DNA of 64,000 bases, taken from NCBI GenBank assembly GCA_947650285.1, contig CANTFL010000014.1, forward strand, positions 153,963-217,962, read 5' to 3'. Below the pieces are notes generated by a model, which saw only the letters and a list, made by a program, of their open reading frames with translations, did not search any database and was not told where the DNA came from. Of this stretch, positions 21,264 through 31,429 are shown piece by piece; positions within the stretch are counted from its first letter, which is position 1; each line of letters starts with the position of its first letter. A program made the translations under genes and the position numbers. Origin of the DNA: Hyaloperonospora brassicae. Lineage: Eukaryota; Oomycota; Peronosporomycetes; Peronosporales; Peronosporaceae.

Positions 21264-24200
21264 AGGAACGACGTGCTTTTGAAGTTGGACGAACGATGGA
21301 GGCGCAATGCGATTTGAGCGATTGCAAATTTGGCAGCGTTTTGTGGTGAATGAGTGGTACCACAAGATTTGACGAAGATAGTGATACGGTGTTCGACTGT
21401 GTTATGAATCTGCCCTCTAGAAACATACATGTAGTAAAAAGTTGTGTGTGCTGGAGTCATTCAATGCCCTGACGCCGCTCTCGTACGCGGAATAACGTGC
21501 ACTGTCTTGGGTATGTGTCGTTGCGAGAACAATGTATCCTTTTGCTGTATTTCGGGCTCTGTGCAAGCAACTATTATTCTTTTGCCGGAATAAAACAAAA
21601 ATATCACGGGATGTTGGGTGATTGTGCGTGTCGCAAGTTTGAAACTTACTAATCGCTTTATGTCAATCTGTTGGCGACTCCACAATTTACTTCTCGTTTG
21701 CAAGTCAATCTAACAAGGTTTTATGTAAGTAGCCGTCGACCTTGCTGTCGATGTAACTGACACCACGACAAAAAACCATGACGCAAACCATCATTGTCTT
21801 GATAGGTGGTGGATCAAGCTACGTGGCGTTGATAGCCTCTTGAAGCTTCTGTTAACGGAGCTTATTACGTCCATATTCTATTTCATTGCTCATCGATGCA
21901 TAAACAACAGTACCAAATATATAGTACATATCATAACTAGTAATCTGCAGCAAGCTGCCAATGCGCCTCAACTCCAAAACTGCACTTGACCAATACAAAC
22001 TTACTCAATAAGGCTAACGATTCTACATGTAGGTCTGTGTCATATTCTCATGTAAGTATAATTGAATGTCCATGGTATAAACATTAGTTTATGTAGGTAT
22101 TCAGATGTTCCGCAAGTGTTAGGCACACCAAGACTACGAGCATCGGGGATAGATTCTTCAGCTGACCTTTTGTTTGACACTAAAAGTTGTGAACGATTGA
22201 TTAACGATACCTCAGTGTAAGGAAAGACATTTGCTTTTAAATGATCTCGGCATATAAGTTGCACGCAGTTGCAATTCCAGAAAAGTAGTGACTGACCGAT
22301 ACACCATACAGCGCGATAAATACAGCATGGCGCACGCTACGACGAGCCTGAAAACGCAATACCGGTGCTGTCCGAGCCGATTGTTTACTGGAGTAAATGC
22401 CCTGATATTTGGTGCCCTTTTAATTTACATCGACTGTGTAGTCCAGAAGAAATGTGCTCATTAAAAAAATAGCAACTCGCCATGATTCGTGCTGACAAAA
22501 ACATCGCATGTTTATATTCGCAATACTAATACTCAATCACCTATAAGATTCATACTGAATCCAGTTCATTTATTTATGATCGAAAAAAATAAATTATAAA
22601 GATGTGCACTACTGATGTACACTGAACGATAATATAAATACGCTCGGCAATACATTTGCATTGCAGCAAAAATTCTTCAGTTTCTCTCAATTGTCATCAA
22701 TCCGAATCCTAGTCAACTTTTGCCGATGACTCACGTTTAGTAAAGGTAAGATAAGATTGACGGTTCAAGCGCGATCTGGAAGGACTATATATCTCTGATT
22801 CTGAGATCAAGTTGTTTCTTACTCTTTCATTCAGATCACGTATGATGACATTTTGTAATGCGCAGCTTTTGTTTTGGCAATATTTTACTCTTTCATTCAG
22901 ATCATGTATGATGACATTTTGTAATGCGCAGCTTTTGTTTTGGCGGTATCGTTTGTTGTCCTTAAATGAATCGATCCAGCGCCGTGTGATACTGAAGTGT
23001 ACAAAATGCTGTAAGCGATGTTACCGGTGCTACACGAGGCAGCATCAGACAGCGAATAAACATATATTAATAAGAAGACTCGAGATGTTGGATATCTGAC
23101 GGCTGAATATTGTGTTGTTGTACGTGAGAAAGGATGCTTGCAGATCCATTCGGTGGAACGCACGTTAACAAAGCATGCAATGTTGAGATAATGTTATGGT
23201 CCTCATACAGCTTGACACACCATTGTGGAATATCTCCACATTCAGGGGGATAAAGTATAATGTCAGACAATATATACATACCTACTTTCGAAATAAATTA
23301 TATTTATCGCAATTCGTTGTATTTCGTAGGATTGAAATATATAAAAGTTATTTATTTATTTTTATAATAAGCAATGTCTCTAACATTAAGTACAAAAATT
23401 TTCACACACGTTCGAGGACACTAAGTAATGATGTTCGCATCGTCCGATTATGTATATGTGGCCATGGCATGACGTATCAAGAACTTGCGTCATGCCACTA
23501 ACTACAAATGGAGACAAAAGTAAAAGAAACGATCACGTTAGATCGCCGCGAATGCTCCTTCTGTGCAAAATAGGGGGACAAAAGTACATATATATCGTCA
23601 TCGGATTGATTTATCGGTGTGTTTGTTATTTTGTAAATTCGGGCATCTAGTTTTCTTTTGAGAGGATATTATTTCAATTCTAACTGCTCAAGCATATATA
23701 TGCACATGTCCTTAGGCTGACTATTTATATCTTTGCATTTGATTGTTTGCGTTGAATCTGCTTGCATAAGACGCTTTTATCGGTCCCTGCTCGACGTACT
23801 AACACACCAGCCTTTGTGATTAGCATAGCATTTTGTGAAGTACATCTGTATGATTGATTCGATGCTCTCAACTATATTCGAACGCAGGATCGCAAGGATA
23901 CTTCAAACTGTTTCTTGCATGTTTCTCTATCAGACGATGTTGTATAGGAGACTATTAGATCGATGAACCTTGCGCAACGAACGCACAAACAACCGGTTTG
24001 GACGCATATATTCGCATCGTGTTACCCCGAAAGTGAAGCGTGAACGAAGTGGCACATTGTAAATCGAATATGATATAATACGACGAGGGCGACGGTAAGC
24101 TTGGTGCCCCTGACTTTCGTGATAAAGCCTGTAGTACGCAGCAGATCAAATCAACGTAAAGTAGGACATCTGATTTTTTTATAAAAAGATCCAAAATGTC

Positions 24201-25577
24201 AACGTCGGTAAGCGTAGAGCTTGCTGTGCATCATCCCGAAAACGTTAGAGGCTTGTTTAGTACGCAATGCACGATGCTTGATGTCTTATGACATGATTAT
24301 GTGCTGTTGGTCATAGAAAGGATTAACATGAGCCTTTTATTGTGGCCACGAAATTACGGATCTCGTGAGTGCGGTTCGGTTTTCGTTACATTCGATCGTA
24401 GATGGGAATAAGCGGCATTGCGAAAAGGAAAGATCACCGACCTTGTTAAAATTCAGTGGGTTAATTGCAGCTGGAAAAGTAGAAATGTGTCACACTTTCG
24501 TAAGAGATCGCGCGTATTGTAGACGTCATACACAATGCAATTATGACCTTGACCCTTCTGGTTTGACTCAATTATTTGAACGCCGCCTTCAGAACCTTTG
24601 GCAATCAATTTTGTTGAATTTTACCTTCACTTATAATAGGTGTCACTGTACCTTACTACCTATTTTACGCAGGCACATCCCTGTCGAATGTAGTGCACGT
24701 CCAGTATAAAAATGCGAGAATTAGTGGCACACCAAAGGAGAATACGTAGCCGACCAGGAAAACCTCGACCAATGAAGCTCGTTACTCCATTCAATTATCT
24801 TCTGCAGCATGCTTGATCTTGCGTAAATGTAGGTACAGCCAGCACGTTGCCAGGCGAGCACTTGATTCGCTGTCAATTTATTTAATGAAGTGGGCGATGA
24901 CTGGCAAGCATATTTTTGATCGGCGTGAAGTAGCCATTTGCCGTATGTAGTGGATGCATGTCAATAGAAGCTGTATAATGCATGGACAATTCGATGAAAG
25001 TTAATCGCTCAGACGGTCTGCAAGTTGCGACGAGAATTCAGCGCCACAGAGCATACAGCTCTGTTAAGCTGCACGTGTCAAAGGAGTAAAGCCTATTTTC
25101 TCGTTACAGAATCTACTACTCTATGCCGTCATCAAGCGCAAACTGGAAGGGAAGGCCATGCGGCATGCACGTTGCTCAATGCACACCCATCATAAATTTT
25201 CGGCAACGTATAGAAGACGTAAGCTTTTCGACGTTTTAACTTGTAGTTCATATCCGTGCACCTTACACGAAGGCTGAACAGCACCGATGATTTTTCAGTA
25301 AAAAAAATTGAATTACTCATCGTAGTGATCAATGACAGATCACGTTAGTAGTATGAGACACTTCTTAAGGTGTTAGATTGGCAATTGCTGCAGCAGAAGA
25401 TCGCTAAAGGGGTATGCGGCCAAACATACTCTTATTACCGACACAATCAGCGAAGGGTCTGCACACATATTTGGTTGGCTACAAAAATCTCACGTGGCAC
25501 GAACATCTGTAGGGTTTCGATAAGTGTGTTAACAGCCTCGAAATGAGGCGCGCGCCCGATACTCCATCGAATCCGAT
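21264..25577. other. Long intergenic stretch, no gene recognised
   Basis: About 4.3 kb between the C2-like gene (+) and the LRR gene (-), whose 3' ends converge here. Open frames, such as 114 codons at 24365-24709, show no known domain. The only clear structure is a tandem duplication at 22819-22950. Confidence 0.5.
22819..22950. repeat. Tandem duplication, 2 x 66 bp
   Basis: The unit starting TTACTCTTTCATTCAGATCA is repeated directly after 66 bp with about one base change before the copies diverge at the end. It lies outside any recognised gene. Confidence 0.85.
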
Positions 25578-26399
25578 TCAAATCCAGAGCGACTCATCCT
25601 CTTCTTCATTATCACTGGAGCTGTCGCTCTCTTGTTCTCCCATGTTTTCCGACGCCTCGTCGCCCTTGTCTCCCGTTTGTCGACTTTTCGTCTCATCTCT
25701 CTTTACTTTTTTCTGCATGAGTTTGTTGACAACCAAAGCCGCCCGAATCTTGTCCAAAATGTCTTGTGGGATGTCATTCTGTACCAATCGTAGTCTAACG
25801 AGCGACCTGTTTTGCAGCACTGCCTCCAGCAAGGCACTGCCCCCTTCCTCGCCAATCTCGTTATTCGCGAGATCGATCGATTTTAATGAACCGTTGAAGG
25901 GCAGCACTTTGGCTAGAGCTTTTGCCCCCTCGTTTCCGACTTGATTACTTGAGATGCACAAGTACTCAAGTGCTTCGTGACCATACAGAGCGTCGCTGAG
26001 GGCGCGTACGCCTTGCACTGTAATCTCGTTCCCTCGTAGGTCCAGGTGGGCCAAGGTATTGTTGGCTCGAAGCATGTTGCCCATCGACGTAGCCCCAACG
26101 TCTCCAATCTCATGGCCAGGCAGCAAAAGCCGCTTTACCGTGTGGTTCAGCTGGAAGACACGGGCCACCAAATCGCCGCCTGACGATCGTAGTTTGCGTT
26201 TCTTGGCCGCCATGTCCTTGAGATCGAGTTCACGAATCTGGTCCTGATTAGCGCGAATCTTTTCGAGAATCTCCTTGAGAGTGGTCGTAGGGCGCTGCGT
26301 CGTCACCAGGGGATCGTCGGTCTGGTTCTGGCGGCGCACTGCCATAGCCGAGAGAACAGACATCAGCACATCAACGTCGGACGTGTGGGTGGACGCCAT
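25578..26399 (-). CDS. Leucine-rich-repeat protein (ribonuclease-inhibitor type)
   Basis: A 273-residue intron-less frame with a single plausible start at 26399 (MASTHTSDVDV). Residues 1-80 are helical and charged. Residues about 84-225 hold four to five repeats of about 28 residues with the consensus LxxLDLxxNxIxxxGxxxLxxAL, for example LAHLDLRGNEITVQGVRAL and LKSIDLANNEIGEEGGSAL. This is the RNase-inhibitor type of LRR, as in tropomodulin-like and NLRC3-like proteins. The C-terminus is a Lys-rich segment followed by an acidic tail (ESDSSSDNEEEDESLWI). No signal peptide or membrane segment, so an intracellular protein-binding role is inferred. The partner cannot be predicted. Codon use and integrity suggest a functional host gene. 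Confidence 0.88.
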   Translation of the reverse strand: MASTHTSDVDVLMSVLSAMAVRRQNQTDDPLVTTQRPTTTLKEILEKIRANQDQIRELDLKDMAAKKRKLRSSGGDLVARVFQLNHTVKRLLLPGHEIGDVGATSMGNMLRANNTLAHLDLRGNEITVQGVRALSDALYGHEALEYLCISSNQVGNEGAKALAKVLPFNGSLKSIDLANNEIGEEGGSALLEAVLQNRSLVRLRLVQNDIPQDILDKIRAALVVNKLMQKKVKRDETKSRQTGDKGDEASENMGEQESDSSSDNEEEDESLWI

Positions 26400-27965
26400 T
26401 TCGTTTGTGTGCTATTTGTGAAATATCGAAAGAATTAGTAGGTCCAGAGAGGTTTTGTAAAATCACAAATTTTGTAACCTGATGAGTGGAATGCGGAGAT
26501 CTAATGCCATGGAATGTATCGAGATGTGCGAGATTTGAAAAAGAAGGGTCTGCGACTCACGTCCGTAGTTTGCGAGGGTTAATAGAAAGAGAGACTTCAT
26601 GACAGTCCATTGTGTACGTATGCGTATACGCAAGATTTTCAGGACCTTAGAGCAAGATTTAGCGCCAGATCCAGTAGCTGGTCGTGGCAGACATCCTCAG
26701 ATACGAAAGTGCCTTACGCTTTATGAGCAAACTAGCCAAAACAGACATTTAACAAAGCCGTATGTGCGACTGTGTCGGGGTCGTACATGTTTCCGCTTCA
26801 CAAATATGTGGGCTGTGCTGGGTCTGACTTGCTTCCGCTTTGCAAATGCTTGGAGCTGACGTATTTCGAGCTTTCATTTACGTAAGACGCTTATAGGCAA
26901 CATGACCTGCTTTTCTCGATGCATTGCGCTGTTTCAGTCGCTCCACAAGTGAGTCTCGGTGTTTCGTATTGAACTTGGAAATCGGACATGTATATAAACC
27001 TGTTTTCAAGCCTTTCCCTTCGCTCCGACGTCGTTTTGGGTACGGTGATGCAGTCCATGTCTCTGTAAGCTTGATAGCTCATGTTCGGCGGACCGCACAG
27101 CCGAAATATATCGACTGGCAACAGATGTGTATCCTACCTCTCTTTCAGTGTGTGAGCAGTATACATCCGCTCAGCGCAATGACTGCGGCTCCAACGGTAT
27201 GCGCTCGGGGGTGTACGGTAGTATGCTAGAAGTACTGGTTTATGCTGTCATAAGGATGACTCATACGATAAAGGTAGAGTTGCTTTGTCGCAATCCATTA
27301 GTTTGTCGGAATACATAATATGTAGGGTCGTATACCCAATATTAACCTGTTTACGGCTGATGATGCGCTGCTGCCGACTGTCACGGGCCCATGCTGATGA
27401 TAGCGTTATAATGCTGCAACGAGGTGTTCATGTCAAAGAGACCTGATATACATGAAGTGAACACCGGTCAGACAATCATTTTTCGAGGTGAAACAATCGC
27501 GACATTATCCTTCGTCCTTTGCACACAAAATATGATACCTGAAATGGAAAGAGGCGCCGACAAGATAGGATCGACACTGATCGAATATGTCCGCAAGTGT
27601 CCTACGTGTCAGACTCAAATTAAAACGCTGCCGTCGAATCGTCGTGCGTTCCAAATGACACGAGGACACAAGCAAAGAACGGACCGAAAACAAGTTAGCC
27701 TCAAGCATGCTTGTCGACTGCATTGATTCCATTGTGTACCAGGCATTTACCCATGACGTAGTTAGCTTATTGCCGAGCTATGATAGTGACTGACAAAAAC
27801 GCAAATGCAAAGATGAGCACCTGCTGGAATGCGGAGAAGGGAATCACCCAGTTATTTTTGAGCTGTTTCCATCAGAGTGAAATAGAATAACTCTTATGTG
27901 GACAACAATTAACTTCCAACTGCTGTCGCAAAACATGGATGCAACATTCGAGCAAACAACAACGG
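26400..27965. other. Intergenic, mostly unrecognised
   Basis: Upstream of the LRR gene. Frames of 60-100 codons occur on both strands without recognisable domains, except the possible integrase fragment at 27530-27720. Confidence 0.5.
27530..27720 (+). pseudogene. Possible retroelement integrase fragment
   Basis: The frame encodes LIEYVRKCPTCQTQIKTLP, which resembles the Cys pair (CPxCQ) that ends the zinc-binding domain of gypsy or related integrases. The preceding His pair is not clear, and the following 250 bp contain only weak, broken similarity to an integrase core. It ends 250 bp before the LTR-like repeat at 27966. It could be chance. Confidence 0.3.
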
Positions 27966-28531
27966 TGTAACGGGGTTACACGTCGACTGGTAGTCGACAA
28001 TAGGTGTGGTACACACATATGATGAGATCCCCTTTAGAGTAATATTAGAACACAAATATCAATTGTTGAAGACTGATGTCTGTCAACCACTGGTTACGGG
28101 ATCTTTTGAGAGGTCTATTTAGAACATTAGTGAGTAGGTTAATTACTTTGTTTTAAGGTGTTCTTTTAGGTTAAAAGAAGAAATAAAATTCAGTTCCCAT
28201 TTTGATCAACAAAAGACACGTGCCTCTCTGAGGCGTCTTGCGATCGTAAGGAAGTAGCAACGCCTTGTTAAGGTAGCTACTCCTTGTGCACTTAGTGCGT
28301 TTGATTCTTTGAATCATTTGGCCCCCCTGAAACAGGGACCGTAAGCTCTTTAAGCTTGTTGACTCAATGAGTCAAGTTCTTTGAACCATCCTTAAGCTCT
28401 CGGAGCTGTTGACTCTTTAAGTCAGGTTCGTAGAACCGGAGTTGCTCGTAAGAGCGTTAAGTCTTCCTCTGGCTTAAGGAGCTGTGTAGCTCCGCTAAAA
28501 ACGGCGTACACGAATTGCTGTAGCGTCAACA
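27966..28531 (+). repeat. LTR-like repeat (type C) with tandem hairpin array
   Basis: It begins TGTAACGGGGTTACACGTCG, the same terminal bases as the gypsy LTRs here, and can be ended at CAACA (28531), giving TG...CA ends; the right boundary is uncertain. No flanking coding domain is attached and no target duplication was seen, so it is probably a solo or truncated LTR. Its last half is a run of tiny inverted repeats, described separately. Confidence 0.55.
28222..28493. repeat. Array of about a dozen consecutive short hairpins
   Basis: Within about 270 bp there are inverted repeats with 4-6 bp arms and mostly 3-nt loops: GCCTC/GAGGC (28222-28234), CCTT/AAGG inside AGTAGC/GCTACT (28253-28281), GCAC/GTGC (28288-28298), GATTC/GAATC (28303-28315), CCCTG/CAGGG (28325-28337), AAGCT/AGCTT (28343-28357), GACTC/GAGTC (28361-28373), GTTC/GAAC (28376-28386), AGCTC/GAGCT (28395-28407), GACT/AGTC (28411-28423), GGTTC/GAACC (28425-28437), GCTC/GAGC (28444-28455) and GGAGCT/AGCTCC (28478-28493). 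In an LTR this would be part of the transcript. Confidence 0.85.
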
Positions 28532-29170
28532 ATATCTGTCACTACGTCGTGCTTGCTCCATATTATAAGTCGCTCTTTATTAAGGCGTGGTAATGCCATC
28601 AATTTCGTCAAACAGCCTCGTGAACGAGTTTCATTGCAGAGGCAAGCACTTGCTCTTGTTTATCACATTCTAAAGAATCAGAAGCCAACTACTTGGGATA
28701 TGAAGAGTATGCGGCAATTGCGTCAAACGATGCAAATTCTAGCTCTTGCCACTTGGCAGAAGCACCTGCCATGACGACGTCATGCAAAAGTACGAAACGG
28801 GTTTCCAGTGCAGCCGTTTCACAAAACTTTTGGCCTCTTCTCGAATACATATAGCGTCCGACTTCCAAGAATAGGCTTATCGTATCGAGCTGCGACTGCT
28901 CTTTTCGCCTTTGTGATCGAGAATGGAAAAATTGAGGTCTTTCGTAGCGCAAGCTTCGCAAATATCGAACGCATCTATGTTATATTGGTCACTGAGGCTA
29001 TTGATGTCGCGGCAACCAAATATTGAAGTAGTCGACCACCAGCGGCCAAATATTGGGACAATCGGACCCTTTAGCAGATTCGTGCGACCGAGTTCTCCTG
29101 TTCCATGTCATCGGCGCGGACAGGGACAATTCATGCTCGTGCGAAACATGTTGAATTGAAGATTTCTACA
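28532..29170. other. Unrecognised sequence
   Basis: A 73-codon frame at 28553-28774 (+) and shorter frames show no known domain. The right side grades into the duplicated flank of the elicitin-like pseudogene. Confidence 0.45.
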
Positions 29171-29290
29171 TGGCACGAGATAACACCGTCGAATATCATG
29201 CAAGGCACTTACTTGTTCGAGTTATGTACAAGGTGCTAATAGCAACTGGTAGTATAGCTGTGTAGGTGGCTAGCTACTGTCTCTTGTTTT

Positions 29291-29760
29291 CTAGATAAAC
29301 AACAAAAACATGACGAGCGCGATCGTCACGATCCAACTCACGGAAAGTGTCGCCGCACTGCTTGTTGCGCTGGAACTGCTCCCATCTCGAATCTTGTTCG
29401 GAGTGGCGTTACTTGAGGACCTCATCGATCGGATAGTACTGTAATTTGTATCGAATGCATCGAGGGTGTCAGTCTGCCGCCAGACATTTGCGACAGGAAT
29501 TCTGCAATCACCGAGATTTAATGCTCTCATCTCGTCCATGAATGCCACGCAAGCAGCGCTGTCGCAGTATACTTTGATCTAATCAACGAGAGCTTCGACA
29601 GGGTCGGAGTATGTCTGGTATCAGGATCCAATAAGCACTTGATGAATTGTGGGCTGGCTGCAAAGTCCATCATCGTTGACACGGGGCACATCAATTCCTC
29701 TATCATCGTGGCTTCGAAGGACAGAAGAAGTACGATAGCAGTCAATAATGATGGCACCAT
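29291..29760 (-). pseudogene. Elicitin-like pseudogene
   Basis: This is a diverged copy of the intact elicitin-like gene at 62378-62845, in inverted orientation. The start (29760), secretion signal, five of six elicitin cysteines, Ser/Thr-rich region and hydrophobic GPI-type tail are recognisable. It is broken by a one-base deletion near 29580, after the KLSL segment, which also leaves a TAG in the original frame. The sixth cysteine is Tyr (codon at 29443-29441). Similarity extends outside the gene on both sides (about 29170-30090), so a genomic segment was duplicated rather than an mRNA. Elicitins bind sterols and can be sensed by plants; this copy should make no such product. Confidence 0.85.
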
Positions 29761-30540
29761 GGGTAGCTAGCTGACTTTAGAGGTAAAATCGATTATGGGA
29801 TTGTTGTGCTCACTCGTACGCTAGATTAAACATCTTATACGTCATCAACCTTATCCCGAATTCGTCGTATCACACACAATTTCTGACACGGTCGACCGCA
29901 CGACCATGCAAGCAGGAAGGTTGCAACCAATTTAGCGACGTTATGGACATGATAAGGATAGTACAGGGGCGAGCTACCGTAACCGAAAGATGCACCTGAT
30001 CGAATTATTAATCGCACGGTAGTTGATATTGGAGAGTAGAGCGTTTGTCGAGCGTAAGAAAGGAGGGTTGGCGGATAATATTGCCAGCTGCTTCGAAACG
30101 TGCTCGCACGATCCACCCATCGACTCTACTTCCAATTCTGAACGTATGTATCCAACGCAGTTGATCGGACTGGGAAGAGTCCTTCCAACGTCCATGCTCT
30201 ATATAGATAGCTTTCGCAGAAAGGCACCCAAAGAAGCGTGTATGCTGGGAATGACTCAAATTACCCTTGTTAGTGCTTTATGACTAGGTATCTAAATGAG
30301 TAGAAAGGATGTGAGCGACCAAGATGCAGACGGACGTGTCTGAAACAGATCGATGATTGCCAACATATAAGGTCAAATGCGTACGACATCGTCGACTTCG
30401 TGGTCATCAAAGGAGGTTATTTTAGGGCTTTGACCTTACTTCGGATAGCAAGTGATGTTGCGGCAATGTGTGTAAGGTACATATTGTATATTTGGAGTTG
30501 TTGTAGGTTTATTATATTTGGGATTTCTATCCTTTGAAGA
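29761..30540. other. Duplicated 5' flank of the elicitin-like pseudogene, then unrecognised
   Basis: The minus strand from 29761 to about 30090 resembles 61990-62377 upstream of the intact gene, for example GTGCGAGCA and TTTCGAAGCAG followed by TGGCAATATT. No separate gene is recognised. Confidence 0.5.
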
Positions 30541-30620
30541 CGGTGATATGGCTCAGTCGTTTACCAAGACAATTACCACGTTGGTTACTGCGGGTTCGAG
30601 CCTCGGTTGGGCAAGTCTGT
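30541..30620 (+). mobile_element. tRNA-derived SINE head (likely)
   Basis: An RNA polymerase III A box (TGGCTCAGTCGTTTA, 30549-30563) and B box (GGTTCGAGCC, 30593-30602) are spaced as in a tRNA. The T arm forms four of five pairs, but the acceptor arm does not pair, so it is not a working tRNA gene. tRNA-derived SINEs are known in Phytophthora. The 3' end is not defined; sequence to about 30790 may belong to it. Confidence 0.5.
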
Positions 30621-31429
30621 AAAAGGTACAGATTATACCTTTCTGGATAAGCGAATTTTTTCGACATACATTTGACAAGAAGTAATTAATCGATAGTAGG
30701 ACTAATTGCCAAGTAGGAGAAAGGACAGGTAGCATTGGTGGCTGAGACCCATCGGCTTCTGACAGTCATTGGTTTCGGATCGCAAATCCCTAAAGAATAC
30801 ATCAAACTTTTCATTTAACAATCCCGGTGGAAAACCATCTACATCTGATCAAGAGCGCTCGAACAGCATTTCGCTCGTAAAAACGTCTATATGGCCACTA
30901 ATTTGTAGACGTGATTGCAACTATAGTTGCATGTATTAAATCCGCATGAGGTTGCACAGGAACCGACTTATAATTATAATAGCGCCACGCTGGCAAATGA
31001 CGGCACGATACTGGCGCCGTTTGGTGGCGGAGGTCCAGCTCGAAGTACTCTCTCTCCTAGAAGAATTGTAGGGAGAGTCATTTCTATAGCTATTGCGATG
31101 GGCCAACATCAAATTAGTATCGAACGTTAAGTGATTGCGGCAAACACAATGCTTTGGCTGGTCAAATAGGGTAAGAATAGACACAGTGTAATAGCCCACA
31201 AAATTCTTTTGCCAGAACTTAGCTGCAAACATTTGCCAAGCGTAATCTAGATGATGATTTTATCGTCATTCGATCAAGAAGTCCAATAGTGCCGATGTAG
31301 TTGTGAAAGGCTTGCAAATCTATCCCCCATAAACGTATAAGCTTTAGCAACCAACTGTCTTAAATATGATCAACAGTGTATTTATACACGTTTAGCGAGC
31401 CCTCTTGCCACATAAGTGGCTCAAACTCC
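30621..31429. other. Unrecognised intergenic sequence
   Basis: No coding domain recognised. It may include the SINE body (to about 30790) and the untranslated 3' end of the LINE on the minus strand. Confidence 0.45.

Noticed and set aside
28222..28493. CRISPR-like array
   Set aside because: The repeats are all different short palindromes without a constant repeat or spacers of uniform length, and the organism is a eukaryote.
30541..30620. Functional tRNA gene
   Set aside because: A and B boxes are present but the acceptor arm does not pair.
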